A DNA stretch of 64,000 nt from Hormiphora californensis (GCA_020137815.1 CM035356.1:8020711-8084710), one strand, 5' to 3'; positions 45,301 to 57,861 are shown, numbered from the stretch's first letter. Notes: a model not told the origin generated them from the letters alone. Numbers and translations are program-made.

Positions 45301-46218
45301 TAAACAACCAATCAGAACTCGTTATTTAGGTCACATGACTGGTTATCAGCCAATCAGGGACCAGTATTTCCTGATTCGGTCGGTTCCTGCAACATAGGTA
45401 TACTCACATTAGGGGGGAACTTTAGGTCAAGGTAAAACTCATTGGCATCAAAACTAATGTACGCAGTCAGCTCATTACCCTCTACATACTTTAAACCTGT
45501 AAACAAGGAAAATGTAACAAACAAGGGTAATGTAACATGCTGTTGCTGGACCAGGCAAATCATATGAAAGGCTCCAAGGAGTCTAAAACTTGGCCGGGTT
45601 TACTGATACTATTATGGGCAGATTGTTGTTTACAACACATGTTAACAGCACTCACCAATATCATTGCATATATGTTGAATTGTCAGCTTCTGTGCTCCAA
45701 CTGTGTCTCTTCTCCCTGCCTTGTGAATCTTCATCATATTCTCCTTTAGATGCTTCTGCATTTGAACTAAAATACGGGGGAAGGAGTCAGATAGATTGTA
45801 TACTGTGTACTTAAAAGGATACGAACACATAAAATAATTGGTGAAAGAATAATTTTGAAGACATACCCGATCTTAGTAGTGGTTTCAGCTTTTCTATGTA
45901 GTTTTGTAACTGCCTGTCCATCCTAACCTCTTCCACTTTCATTTGTAATCGGGTAAACACTTGGTTCATCTGGGGAACAATCATTACAAGATTGGTAATA
46001 GTTTTGGCGACACAGTCACCCTTACAACTCGTGCGCGTAGTGCACCAAAACGAAGCCCGCAAAGAGGTGACGGCACCACCAAGTAATAGTTTACTTACAA
46101 AAGAAACATCTTGTTTGATAGAACGAGGCCCAAACTCATGACGTGGTGTGTGAATCCGATAGTGCGAGAGGATCTCTTGGATTGCAGAGAAACTGTCCTC
46201 TACCGTCTGACACTCCAT
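42398..46218 (-). CDS. med1: Mediator complex subunit 1 (MED1)
   Basis: Minus-strand exons: 46218-46099, 45969-45867, 45766-45656, 45496-45408, 45140-44956, 44874-44585, 44506-44349, an exon ending at 43981 (start between about 44095 and 44080), and 43858-42398; about 870 aa. MED1 landmarks: FPRILVQMQKHLKEN..., VTLVNKGQPEAQPEI, FEAFTAHLKGYIGVFNIP (human FDEFSKHLKGLVNLYNLP), EACFVARLGTPLVITVD and IPFIVDALRQQELINTLI. The last exon adds a Met/Gln/Pro tail with about ten GMPQMSQ-type heptads and a basic AQKRKRP stretch. MED1 is in the Mediator middle module and links DNA-bound activators to RNA polymerase II. The 44349/44095 junction does not fit cleanly, so a small exon may be missed. CAG lies 2 nt before the ATG. 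Confidence 0.85.
44286..44340. repeat. Palindrome GGACGTCAAACTC in a MED1 intron
   Basis: AAAGGGGACGTCAAACTC-TTTT-GAAAAGAGTTTGACGTCC-type perfect stem of about 17 bp, extended imperfectly by CTTTGAAAAG. Contains two TGACGTC sites. Confidence 0.85.
45281..45389. mobile_element. 109-bp hAT-type MITE, copy 5
   Basis: AGGAACCGACCGACACAAG ... CGGTCGGTTCCTG in the MED1 intron between the exons ending at 45408 and starting at 45140. Flanking 8-mers CAACACAG and CAACATAG form a TSD with one mismatch. Confidence 0.88.
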
Positions 46219-46879
46219 TGCTGTTAAGAGAAAACAGATTCAGGATAGGATATCGGTTAATTAGCTTCATGATTAATCTTTGTGGAGTCTGAAGTACTTC
46301 CAAGCTGCAGCAATTAAGGGGAAAGACTTTCCGAAAGAGAAGCACGCATTGGACGGAGCCACACCGCCGTGACGGCGGTGTTTGTCTCTAATTGAAAAAC
46401 ACGGCAGTTGCATTGACAGATTTTAACCAAGTTGCTAGATAACCATAAACATCACCAATCATTGAACACTGTACAGTAAAAGTGTGTAGTTTGTACAATT
46501 TTGAAATTTTTTTGAGACGACAAAAAATGAAGAATTTTTTACTCAAAACTCATTTAAGAATTTTTTACTCAAAACTCATTAAAAAAAGCGATGCGTATTT
46601 TAATATTTATAGTAATTGGCGAATTAAATTTAATACAACGCTGCGCGCGCCGCGCTTAAAGTTTGAATTTCTGTGACTTTTATTTCGTTCGTCCCTTCTT
46701 TCACTTTTTCTTTCTTTTTTTGATTTTTGATTTTTTGAACGTTCTCTCCATTTGAGGACCGTTAAGAAGGGGCAAAGTTAAAATCTGGGTGCTTTCCATT
46801 GCTAAACATTCATCGATTTTGGTGATCATACGGAATTTTCAAAAAAATCACAATCAAATCAGATTTTTGTTTTTACTAA
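46219..46879. other. Intergenic flank upstream of MED1
   Basis: Shared upstream space of MED1 (minus) and the LINE. It holds the hairpin CACCGCCGTGACGGCGGTG (46361-46379) and a direct repeat AAGAATTTTTTACTCAAAAC at 46529/46557. No gene seen. Confidence 0.55.
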
Positions 46880-49806
46880 AACTACATTGCAGATGCCCAA
46901 ATCAAAATGCAAGGATACAGCACCTTCCGTTCTGACCGTCCTGACCGGAAAGGAGGAGGTTGTGTTTTATACATTCGTGAGGACATCCCAATCAGCTACG
47001 CATACTCATTCAGTGACCGGGAATGCAGTCTGGTATTGGCTTTTAGTAAAGCTAAAAACATGTTGTTTTCATGTGTCTACCGTCCCCCCGATTCATCTGA
47101 CCAGTCCTTCATCACAGTTATGAATGATCTCCAAGATAAAATCGATCTCCTGTCCAATGAAAGGAGCCCTGAAATGTTTATGATGGGCGATCTAAACTTG
47201 CCGTTGTTCAACTGGAAAGAAGAATCCCTGCCGTCAGCTGCTGCTAACATAGCGGCTTATCAACGCACTGTGAACTTCATTGAGGAAAATTTCCTAACTC
47301 AGGTCGTAGACAAACCAACCAGAGGAAGTAATACTCTGGATGTTATAATGACCAACTCACCCCAATACGTATCAACTGTGACAACTGAAGAGACAAAGAT
47401 CTCTGACCACAGGATAGTTAACTGTACTCTGGTGATAAACCCCCTTATGGAAACAGCAGACACCATCAAAAAGTGGGACCACATGAGTTTCCGAGGGTTG
47501 GACATTCAGAAAGCCAACTTTGAAGATATGAATGTAGACATTGCTTCTGTTGATTGGGACGAACTGCAGGCATTATGTGAGGAATCTGGAGACCCTGTTG
47601 GTGACAAATTCAAAGAACTTTTCATTCTAACTGTTTTGCAAATCACCATCAAACACACACCTCAGAAGGTTCAGCGAAGGAAATTCAGCCCCCTGGAACC
47701 ACTGAAAAGGAGAAGGCGGAAACTAAAAACAAGACTGGAAGCAATCTCTTCTGTCAATGTTAACATCTCCAAAATCGAAGCACTCGAAAACGAGCTCACA
47801 ATACTTGAGGAGAAGATAAAACACTCTGTGGATGAATCAATCGAGAAGAAGGAACACAGCGCTGTTGATACGATCAAGGTCAACCCACGATTTTTCTTTT
47901 CCTACGCAAAACGACTATCAAAAGTTAAATCGAACATTGCCCCTCTCAAACGTGATGATGGAACACTCACCACAGACAACACTGAAAAAGCGGAACTCCT
48001 GCAAAAACAGTACTGCCGTGCTTTCAGTGATCCAGACGGTGGAGACTTGCTGAAAAGTCTTTCTTGGGTTGAGGGTAGCAGTGCGATTTTGGAGGATTTC
48101 ACATTTACGTCTGATGACATTAAAGGAGCCCTCTCAGAACTTGATCCTGCTTCTGCCGGACCAGATGGTGACATCCCTGCTAAAATTCTCAGTGCTTGTA
48201 AAGCCACTCTTGCTGTACCACTCTTTCTTCTTTGGGAGCGGTCCTTCGAAGAAGGAATAACACCCCCAAACCTGAAAAAGCAGTACATCACACCAATCTT
48301 CAAGCGTGGTGACAAAACTCTTGCTGTTAACTACCGCCCTGTTTCACTGACTTCTAACTTGCTAAAAACATTTGAACGAGTTGTACGAAACAAGTTGGTG
48401 GATCACCTTGAAAGTAACAATCTTCTACCAGATAGCCAACACGGGTTTAGGAAGCAACGAAGCTGTCTCACACAGTTACTTGATCACATGGACGGAATCT
48501 TTCGAGAGCTAAACAGCGGGAACGAAGTCGATGTAATCTATTTGGACTATTCCAAAGCCTTTGACCGTGTCAACCATGCTATTCTTCTTGCCAAGCTGGA
48601 AAAGCTAGGCATCAAAGGGAAAGTACTAAATTGGATAAAAGACTTCCTTTCTGGTCGGTACCAAACAGTTACTGTTGACGGTGAAAAATCGAACTTCGAG
48701 CTGGTCAAAAGTGGAGTCCCTCAAGGGACCGTGCTCGGACCAATCCTCTTTATCATCTACGTAGCTGATCTCCAAAGCCAAGTAATCCACAGCAAAATCA
48801 GAACCTTTGCGGATGATACCAAGCTCCAAAAGAGTGTCGACTCGGAAGAATCAGGAGCAGAAATGCAAGAGGATCTCCAGCGGGTGGTGGAGTGGTCTGC
48901 AGCCAACTGTATGACACTTCATGAGGACAAGTTTGAGGTTATTCACTATACTCTGAACAGAACATCCCTTCTCAGAGAACTGCCTTTCACCCATGACCTT
49001 AGCTCATATGTGACTCCAGGTGGAAATGAAATACAGCCAACGGATACAGTGAAAGACCTTGGCATCACTCTATCAAACAATGGCTCTTGGACAGACCATG
49101 TCACGAGGATCTCATCAGAAGCACGAAGGATGGCCGCCTGGGCACTGAGAGCTTTTAAAGATAGGTCAGTAACCACTATGCTGACACTCTACAAGTCACT
49201 AATAAGGTGTAAAGTAGAATACTGCTCACCTTTATGGTCGCCCTACAAGATTGGTGACATCCAGGCGCTGGAGAGTATCCAGAGACAGTTTACCCGAAGG
49301 ATCGAAGACATGGCACAACTTGACTATTGGGAACGGCTGAAAAAGCTTAGACTGATGTCATTACAACGACGGAGGGAGCGATACTCGATAATACAAATGT
49401 GGAAAATCCATAACGGTGCAGCCCCTAACAGCACGAATACCCGGTTTTACCATCATCAACGGCTCGGCATCCGAGCCGAAGTACCTACTCTTTACAGTGG
49501 AGCACAGAAGTCATTCTCAACAAAATACTTCCACTCTTTTACTGTAAGGGCCGCTCGGCTATGGAACACATTGCCGAAAGAGGTTAATACAGCAGTGACC
49601 TTAGATACGTTCAAGATCCTGCTGGGCCGTTGGCTGGACCACTTCCCTGACAATCCACCTGTGAAGGGTTATTCTACCCGGAACAACAATTCTATCATGG
49701 ACTGGGTTTTGGAGGTTCGAGCTAAAGGGGGATGCTGAAAAGACTGACACCGGTTACGATTCTGTAATAAAGTTTATTTATCAAGTTTATCAAGTTTATC
49801 AAGAGG
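46880..49806 (+). mobile_element. CR1/jockey-type LINE, 5'-truncated
   Basis: One open frame, 46877-49738 (about 950 aa). The endonuclease begins inside the domain (MQGYSTFRSDRPDRKGGGCV), followed by SCVYRPPDSS, MMGDLNLP, RGSNTLDVIMTN and ISDHRIV. The RT has PDGDIPAKIL, YITPIFKRGDK, NYRPVSLTSNLLKTFERVV, QHGFRKQRSC, VIYLDYSKAFD, GVPQGTVLGPILF and the catalytic RTFADDTKL. The C-terminus has the usual LWSPYKIGDIQALESIQR, YSIIQMWKIHNG and FTVRAARLWNTLP. FADD and the PQGTVLGP block place it in the CR1/jockey group. The 3' end is a short tandem TATCAAGTT repeat after AATAAAGTT, the usual CR1-like tail. The first ~60 endonuclease residues are missing. Confidence 0.88.
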
Positions 49807-50000
49807 CACGTGAGCCGTGAGGAACTGACACCTGTGTAACTTGTACACGAAGACGATAACAAGATAACAAGATAACAAGAGAGTTGCCACTTGCCAACTT
49901 GATATGTACCCCCAGCACACCGCACGCCACACAATTTTTGGTCGCTACGAAATAACACACTCTCCTAAGTATCAACTTCTTAGGTGAATGAAACTGCATC

Positions 50001-53000
50001 ATGACAGGATGTGTGGCATGTAGATTTGTGGATTGTTGCTGTGTTACTAAAACTGTATCTCTAGAATCACAACAGAGATTCACTTCCTCACTTCCACCGA
50101 AACCACCAACACAAGCGCAACCACCAATCACCATCATCAAGACCAAATCTCAAGTCTCACTTGAATCAGATATTGATCCTATTGTGGTAGGTTCACTCTC
50201 CTATTATCCACCTAACATTCCTTGACAGGCCACGTTATCCCTCACAATAGCCGCTATCAGCTATGAAGCCTAGTCTGTCAAACTATTTCATACCTTTGTT
50301 ACATAAATGTATGTTTTTCATTGATCGCTAATTGTAGGCTATGCAGAAGCGTTTTATCGAGGAAACAGATGAGCTGGCTCGAAAAGTGGACCGGTTTGTG
50401 AAGGCTTCCAATAAACAACTTCAAAACTTCCAGATAGCAGATAATAACACCGAACTCGTGAGTTGGATTTTAATTTGGATTAATGATTTTAATTTGGAGG
50501 CCTTTTTAGCCTGAACCATTTGTATATCGAGTCTCACAATATCTGATCTCTCCATCTCCAGAAAGAGAAAATGTTGGGTGCTGCACGGGGCCACTACAAA
50601 GATCTAACGGCTCACAAACGGAAACTAGAAATGGCAAAACAAGAAGAGGAGGTGAAAAGGGTAGAAAAGATCCTGACACCTCTTGTTACAATTATTGATA
50701 GACTGAACCCACACGCAGACGAGACGGACTACTTTAGGTCCTTACAGGCTGAGGACAACGAGTCACAGGTGTGGATACTAATCCAGTATTCAATAGATAT
50801 GATAATGATTTGATAAAATAAGTAGCAATGAAACACGGAGATTTACGCAGACATATGTTTCACAGAATATAATATTCTGCTCATGATGTATATATAATAT
50901 ATAAGTACAGCTGAGTTTCATTTTCTTCCATCTCATTCAGATTGAGACTGAAGATATGGGAGACGATGATGAAGATGATGTGACCCTCGAAGACGATGAA
51001 GACGATGAAGAAGAAGATGAAGATGATGAAGATGATGAAGATGATTATGAAGAGGGTAAGTTTAAAAGAAACCTGTTTGCCAAGTTGGGGATCCTGGGAA
51101 ACATCTTGCTTGACAACGGGGTGACAACATCATGCAGCACACCTTGCGTCTAACAATCTCACCACGAGGGGCTCTAATATCCAGTATCCACCTAACTCTT
51201 ACCTTGCCCTGTTTCCCCGGCCCTAACACCTGCACCTGATTCAGATGTGGATATTGAGGAGGATGGCGAGGATGAGGAGGAGGATGAGGACGAGTACACA
51301 GAGACAAGTGAACCTAGTAGCACATTCAATAGTGTAGTTTGTGAGGCAATCGGAAATTACAATGCATCGGTAGGTTCAGGTGTTCCGGTTGTCATGGTAA
51401 CAACTCTTAGTAACGGTAACTATAATAATAAGGCAGGTTGCTATAGTTACAAAAACACTCTAAACATTGTTTTGCCCTCCAGGAATCAGGAGATCTGTCA
51501 ATTAAAAAGGGTGACAAATTAGTGATTCGGAGCCAACGAAGAGATGGGTGGTGGGAGGCTGAAAACCTGGAGACTGGACTTGTGGGCCTCATCCCCAGCA
51601 ACTTTGTAAAGGTCACCAACTATGATGTTCCTACACGGAGGAGGAAACAGGACACAGTCGAGCGAGATGAAAAGTTTGAGAGGTTGAGAAGTGGTCAGGT
51701 GCTGAATAGTGGCTCTAGGCCTTCTACTATCTCCCAATTCATGAAAGGTAACGATCAGTTGAAATGACCAGTTGGGCTATTAAACAGTAATCACGACATA
51801 TTAATTGTAACGATCAGTGTTAGAAAAGTCTATCTTCGCGGAACTATAATTCAGACTTCAGCCCCCTCGATCAGTATTCACCTCTCACTTTGTCTGTGTT
51901 CAATATTTGGGTTAATAGTTAGTTAACTGCTCTGAGTTTCCTCCAGTGGCAGCATCTGTAAAGCTCTGCTGTCCCTGTAGAATATGGAAAGGATATAAAT
52001 ATGAGTATTATTATTATTATTGTCATTATACACCCTACAGAGAGCAGTTTGTATTTGTTGAGCACGTGGCTGCACCCCCGTCTCTCCATCACCTGTATAT
52101 CCTTCAAGGACCAGGAAATACTGGTCCCTGATTGGCTGATAACCAGTCACGTGACCTAAATAACGAGTTCTGATTGGTTGTTTACTTGTTTCGGTCGGTT
52201 CCTGATCAATATACTACCCTCCAGAGAGCAGTTTGTACTTGTTGAGCACGTGGCTCCACCCCCGTCTCTCCATCACGTGCATATCCTTCAAGGACCTTCA
52301 CTGGGACATGAGGAAGGGAAACATTGTCCCTGTTTCTGGAATCAACAGGATTATAACCCTCAATGTGATCAGAAACCTTCCTCCTCCAAAACCTAACGCT
52401 CAGATTGTTGCTCGACGGGTGGGTTTTTCTGTTTGTCTCTCTCCTAAAAATTGCTTTTGTATCTGTCTGTTCCCATTAAAATCTTTACAGCACAGCCCCG
52501 TGATCTGTACTCACAACTAACCACTTATAACCACTCATCCCAACCCTCTCTAATACCCTGACCCCTCTGACCTTGGTAATAAAATTACCCCTCTATTATT
52601 AACTATGCAATGAAAGGGTTGACTTCGTAACCAACCTCTGACCCCTCATCTCCAGGTACACATGGCAGTTACAACACGGATGTCAGCACAGTCCATTCTC
52701 CTCAGTAACGCCCACACAGTGCAATGTACGTGGGCCCCAACAGACCCCTCGACGTGGAGGTTCCAAGGGTCCTCCTCCAGGGGATCACCCAGCATCTCCT
52801 GGTACTCTCCTAAAGTTATCTGCAGGATCGAGTCTAGTGATGCCAACGTGGGAATTCTAATGGAGGTAGGTGGTGGGAAGAGGTTGCCTTGTTCGACCCT
52901 CCCTCCCCGCGCCCCGTTTGAACAAAACAAGGAGGAGGAGAAGGAGCCACTTTACTTGAATGTAGTTAGGGGCAACTTCCTGAGTCATTGTTGATTTGTA

Positions 53001-54722
53001 GTTTTTGCATAAAATAAGAGGCGATAATAAATCCCCGGCTGGTTCATTTGTACAGCCCAGAGAGAATAATAAAAGCTCTGACAATCAAAATAAGAGCGGT
53101 ATGCTAATTTTGTACTGAACTTCACCCGATATGACCCGACCAAAATACCAGGTGTGTTGTGTGTACAAGAACGGAGAAAATGGAGAGGTTGTTGAGGCAT
53201 GTGTAGGGTGGACCTTTGTACCCTTGTTCCTGAGTAATGGGAACCTAGTACCAAATAAATCACAGGTAATACCGAGCTAACCATAGTTATCAGCTTTTGT
53301 GCGAGACAAAGTTATTGGATCGTTTTTTATCTGTTGAGTCGCTTGACACTGTTTCCGTGCTCATAAAGTATGAACAATTCAAGTTATCTGCTGATTTGTT
53401 TCAGTTTTATTGACAATCATGAACTTGCAGGCAGTTCCGTTGTACGGCGGGGGAGCATTTGAGCCTAATGTTGAGATTGATGATACCTGGCAGAGCAAGA
53501 ACACATTTGGTCGAACTAAGAAACCCCAAATATCAATCAGTATCAGCTCAATATCTCGCTTCAAACACAACGTAATTAACTTTTCAAACTTGTTTCATTA
53601 CCGCCGTCCGCGGGCCTATTTATATCTCTTGTGTGGGCTAATGGCTATCAGCAGGAAACGACCGAATCAGGAAATACTGGTCCCTGATTGGCTGATAACC
53701 AGTCATGTGACCTAAATAACGAGTTCTGATTGGTTGTTTACTTGTGTCGGTCGGTTCCTGGCTATCAGAAAGGCTCTAACTCACTACCCAGGAACCGACC
53801 GACACAAGTAAACAACCAATCAGAACTCGTTATTTTGGTCACGTGACTGGTAATCAGCCAATCAGGGACCAGTATTTCCTGATTCGGTCGGTTCCTGTCA
53901 CTACCTCTATATAATTCAGGTGGTTTCAACACTTCCCAGCACGATCCTGACATCAACCCTGAACATCAAGACAGTCTCCCTGTTTCGCCGTGTCATTGGG
54001 GAGGTCCTGCTAAAAGATAATGAGTCATCACAAAACGGTGTGAAGTTCAACCCAACTATTGCTCTGATGTTACAGGTACAGCGATTATCAATATACGTTG
54101 GGTCCGATCTTGTACTTTTTGCAAAGTGAAAACTACTTTCTGAAACACCCTGTATTGTGTACAATACCAAAACTAATTCTTGTAAACAACTCCCTCTCTT
54201 CCAGATGGCTGACCAGCCCGTGCTGATGGACCTCTTCAAACGGTTCTATACTGAGAAGACTAGTGAGTTGAGGAGAGCTGATAAGGGTGATCCAAAGTAC
54301 ATGAGAAAACACTTGGAAGATGTTTTAAAGAATCACATTTGGCCGGTATGTGGGGCATCAGATTGTAAAGCTCTTTTACTTACAAAATATAAGTCATACA
54401 TAATTTATTATTATTGTTTATCCTTACAATAATTCTCTAAACTTGAACAGATCACTGACTGTTCCCACTATCTGCTTTCCCTTGTGCAGTACCCCGTAAC
54501 CAAAGATCCTCCTCCTACGTTCAGGTTTTGGTTGGCTCGGAACCACAGCTTGCACATGATTTAGTAACCAGGGCTGAAATCATGGAGAGATCCAACTTTG
54601 CGAGTGGGGTAGCATCCCAGGGGGCGCTGTCTCTCTTCATCAAAGAGGGGCCTCATGTCCCGTTCGACGTGTCCGAGTTGAGTTATGTGCCCCTTCACAG
54701 ACAATACTTTGTAAACTTGTGA
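50001..54722 (+). CDS. nphp1: Nephrocystin-1 (NPHP1), with an apparent one-base frameshift in the last exon
   Basis: Thirteen exons: 50001-50186, 50338-50457, 50562-50768, 50941-51055, 51245-51369, 51483-51747, 52225-52418, 52656-52865, 53152-53265, 53431-53571, 53920-54075, 54205-54345, 54490-54722. Phases agree up to the last exon, and the sum is 735 aa if one base is added there; human NPHP1 has 732. Domains: N-terminal coiled coil (about 60-170), a Glu/Asp-rich block, then the SH3 domain with SGDLSIKKGDKLVI, RRDGWWEAEN and GLIPSNFV. The nephrocystin homology region follows: SRPSTISQFMK, LSITCISFKDLHWDM, HTVQCTWAP, VGWTFVPLF, VIGEVLLKDNESSQ and FIKEGPHVPFDVSELSY. Nephrocystin-1 sits at the ciliary transition zone with NPHP4 and RPGRIP1L. 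In the last exon PPPTFRFW and GSEPQLAHD are in different frames at about 54530. Two MITEs lie in one intron. Confidence 0.87.
52035..52111 (+). pseudogene. Partial duplicate of NPHP1 exon 7 (acceptor plus first ~72 nt)
   Basis: CACCCTACAGAGAGCAGTTT ... CCTTCAAGGAC repeats the true acceptor and exon start (52211-52300: ACCCTCCAGAGAGCAGTTTG ... CCTTCAAGGAC) at roughly 90% identity. The copy breaks off where a MITE starts and has no donor, so splicing to it would not give a normal exon. Confidence 0.85.
52112..52204. mobile_element. hAT-type MITE, copy 6 (left end lost)
   Basis: Starts inside the consensus at CAGGAAATACTGGTCCCTG and ends in an intact TCGGTCGGTTCCTG. It lies between the two copies of the NPHP1 exon 7 start. 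Confidence 0.85.
52574..52637. mobile_element. Short element of the TTGGTAATGAAATTACCCCT family
   Basis: TTGGTAATAAAATTACCCCT ... TTGACTTCGTAACCAA; ends 18 bp before the NPHP1 exon acceptor at 52656. Confidence 0.65.
53652..53760. mobile_element. 109-bp hAT-type MITE, copy 7
   Basis: CAGGAAACGACCGAATCAGG ... GTGTCGGTCGGTTCCTG with perfect TSD GCTATCAG (53644-53651 and 53761-53768). In the NPHP1 intron 53572-53919. Confidence 0.93.
53789..53897. mobile_element. 109-bp hAT-type MITE, copy 8, inverted relative to copy 7
   Basis: CAGGAACCGACCGACACAAG ... GATTCGGTCGGTTCCTG with perfect TSD TCACTACC (53781-53788 and 53898-53905). It lies 28 bp from copy 7 in the opposite sense, so the intron can fold on itself; its right TSD is 15 bp before the exon at 53920. 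Confidence 0.93.
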
Positions 54723-55569
54723 TCAGTGATACAGAGAGAAGATTGAAAGCAATCCGTGTATGTATTGGACTCACTAGATAAATGGGTCAGGGGTGAAGGA
54801 GATTGAACGTGAATTGACCAGAGATATGAATGATGATGACAATGACAATTGAGACAAACTATTGTTATCCTGTAAATATTGTGCAATATTTATTATTTTT
54901 TATCGATCAACAAATCCGAGATGTTTTTTATTTGGTAACGGTTAAAACTTCGTTGTTGGCACAGCTTGTCACAAAACGAGTCTCAGTACGAGTGTGAAAT
55001 GGAACGCGCGAGGCATGACTTCGATGGAAAGTACATATTTCAGCACTCAGTGTTCACTTGCGCATGGAACAATAACTTGTGGGCCGCGCGGCGTAAGGTA
55101 TGAGGCGCGGGCGCGGTTTCGTAAGTTTAGCGTTGCGAATGGAAGCCGCGCGATGCGAACAGCATTTTATTTTTTTGAAAATTCGGCCCGGTGTCTGTTC
55201 ACAAATTTTCGTTCTGACTTCTTTAAAGATGACTAAAAGGCCTCTAGGAGAGTACAGGACACAGGTGACACACAGCCCCTTGACCCTGCTAGCAGAGGCT
55301 CTGCTCCGGCCCCTACAGTGTAGGGCCTACACACCGCCGCGGCTGCGCCCCTGGCTCCGTCCACAGAGGGACTAGCGCGGCTGAGAGCCACACACCCTGA
55401 CACAAAGGGGATGAGTCATATCATTCGTGTCATCTCAGATGACCCACAAAATGAGATATCATGAGATATCATGATGACTTGCGCATGAGAGTCGAGAGAT
55501 CCCTGCAATTGAGACACCGAAAACTATATATTTCTTTGTTAACTTTTCATCTCAACCCTTGTTTATAGG
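54723..55569. other. Spacer between NPHP1 and the 245-aa gene
   Basis: AT-rich NPHP1 3' flank, then a CpG-rich patch (54990-55390, with GCGCGAGGC, GCGCGGCG, GCGCGGGCGCGG) that may be the promoter/5' exon of the next gene. ATGACTAAAAGGCC...ACACAG|GTGACA at 55229-55264 could be an upstream exon but is out of phase with the next one. No gene is claimed. Confidence 0.45.
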
Positions 55570-57861
55570 ATGCTCGGTTTAAAGGGGGAGGCAGCCCTTG
55601 TTCCACCTATAAAGTACAACACGAAATGTCAAGTTAATGTGTATGTTGAATGTTCACTATCCGGTACTGACAACATTATCCCACTAAAGACGTGTTCCAG
55701 TATTGAGAAAGTCGTCTCAAGGTAATTAGAAATTCATGTTTAGATAAGAGGTTTGGGATATTGATGTCATGGTAACCAATGCTGACTCTATTTTCAGGTG
55801 TTTGGTTATGGAAGTTTTGTGTTGGAGACTTTACAGGTTGAAGAACACAACTGATGGTTATACTCACTGGGTCTCTAAGGCCAGCGAGGTATGTACATAA
55901 CTATACAAAAACAGAGTGTAATACATTTCTTTAAAAATAATTGTTTTCTTTTGTTTGAGTATTACATTTCGCATGATTTTTCGAGCGGTGTATTATCTAT
56001 GCGTTATGTAGTAACATGCGAGATTCGTAGATTGAGGTTTATTTGTGTAAACACCTAACCAAGTGTATTGCGAGCTTTCCAAATATTGCGAACTATATAT
56101 TGAGTATCTACATATCCAAATAATCCCTTTATATTGGTGATGCCATCCCCGGCTAGTGTAGGGGTGGCCGCGTCACCAACCCTTTATAATAATCCCTTTA
56201 TAAGCAAAGATATCCAAATATTGAAAATTTTGCTGTGTGCTTACACTGTACCCTCTCTTACCGGGCACCATCCCTAGAAATACGTCACGCACCACATCAC
56301 GAGAGAGTACAGCACAGGAGTGAGAGAAAAGAGGGGGGGGGGCCTCGTACCCAAAGTATTTTGAGCTTTACAAATGGCTATAATTCCCTGCAGGCGTTTT
56401 GTGAGCTATCCAAGGACCTGAAACAGATGGGTGCAGATGATGTTAAAGGGTATCTCCGGGAGAGGGGTGTCCTGGCACTTTTCCCAATGTTTGAGGCTTA
56501 CGTTAACAATAACCTTCTCAAAACACCCTCAAAAACACCACTCAGATCACATCTGGCAACCTTTGCAGCGTACAGCCAGGTAACTGTGTAGTACTGTTAA
56601 GGGTCCAACCAAATAAGGGTCCAACCAAATACAACATTTTCTCTTTCTGCCAAGAGAATTGAGTGTCGAGAAAAGAGCCCTTCGGGATATGATGATGTAG
56701 ACCCCTCCCCTCTGGCCTTGAATTGGCAATTCACAGTGTGAGGAGACTCAACTTCAATATCTAACTAGTTTCTCGATCAGGTGGTATCATTGTGTGAGGG
56801 AATGTTAGAGGAACTTCTCTACGGAGGATCCCACAAATACCTAGCCCACCAGTTGGCTCTCCTATACCAGGCACTGGCACTGGCAGGTCTTCACTTGAAC
56901 GATTTTAGAATTAAGGTAAGACGAGAGGTCGGTCTCACAGACTCGCCAATTCTCACATCTCACTACATTATATTATGTGTATATAATTGTATGTATATTG
57001 TATATTATCATTATGTGAACTAGTAAACCCGTTCGCCCTACGGGCGAATTTCTGGGAAATGGTAGCTGGATTAGGGAACACTGACATCACCAGTCGAACT
57101 GTTGGCATGCACCGTACCGTAAAAGGAGCTCAGGCGGGATCGCTGCGAGTTTTAGAACTCCTCGCGTTTCATCTGTTTGCAGTATTCATCTGGGATTGAT
57201 CACCGGTTCTGTCTAACCTCCAACGTCTTTTTCGTTGTCTCTGCACTTCTCAGTTCTCTTGGTGTTGCTGTATTTAAACCTTCAGTGTATGGAAAAGTAG
57301 AGAATGGCGGTGAGATCTCCAATTGTCGATTTCGTAATCGTATATCAACGGTTGTTGAAGAGAGCATAATAGCTGGAACAGTGACACAAAAACAACGCAA
57401 GAACAGCTGCACGTGCAGCTGCAGTACATTAGTAACAATCCTTGGCAACGGCTCCCACCCCTGGCCCAACTCCAGCTATAGTACTCCACCTCTAAACCTG
57501 CACGTGCAAAATGCCATATTTGGTTAAAAAAACGGGACATGGGATTTCCCTATTTGCTTTAATAATAGTATGATATTGAGAGTATCGTTTAGAATATATT
57601 ATTATGCAAGTTTCCCTTGCAACGGGAGGCCCGTTTCGATGTTAACCCGGGTTTATAGTTGTTATACCCCTACATCTCATTTCACAGGGTGAAGGTATGT
57701 TCAAGACAGTAAAAGGGGAGCTAGAACAGTACAGTATCCTATCTGTCGATACCATGGAATGCTTAGTTAATTTTCTGACATCAACACGACAAGCTGCACT
57801 TGCCAGTGTTACTGATAATACGGCTACCACTCAGCTGAACGAGGCAGCCGAGCAGAGTTAA
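55570..57861 (+). CDS. Unrecognised 245-aa protein
   Basis: Exons 55570-55721, 55798-55888, 56394-56579, 56781-56915 and 57688-57861, all phase-consistent with GT-AG borders. A TAG acceptor lies one base before the chosen ATG, so a 5' UTR intron or spliced-leader site precedes it. The first ~50 residues look like a beta-rich domain (CQVNVYVECSLSG). The rest is predicted helical: CLVMEVLCWRLYRLKN, AFCELSKDLKQMG, VSLCEGMLEELLYG, LAHQLALLYQALALAGLHL, then a short acidic tail. There is no signal peptide, no long membrane segment and no catalytic motif I know. It reads like a soluble helical-bundle adaptor or complex subunit, but no family is claimed. The exon structure and absence of stops support a real gene. 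Confidence 0.7.

Noticed and set aside
51946-51993. Extra NPHP1 exon after a TTTCCTCCAG acceptor
   Set aside because: Joining 51747 directly to 52225 gives the family sequence (ISQFMKESSLYLL); this segment would insert a Cys-rich peptide with no clear donor.
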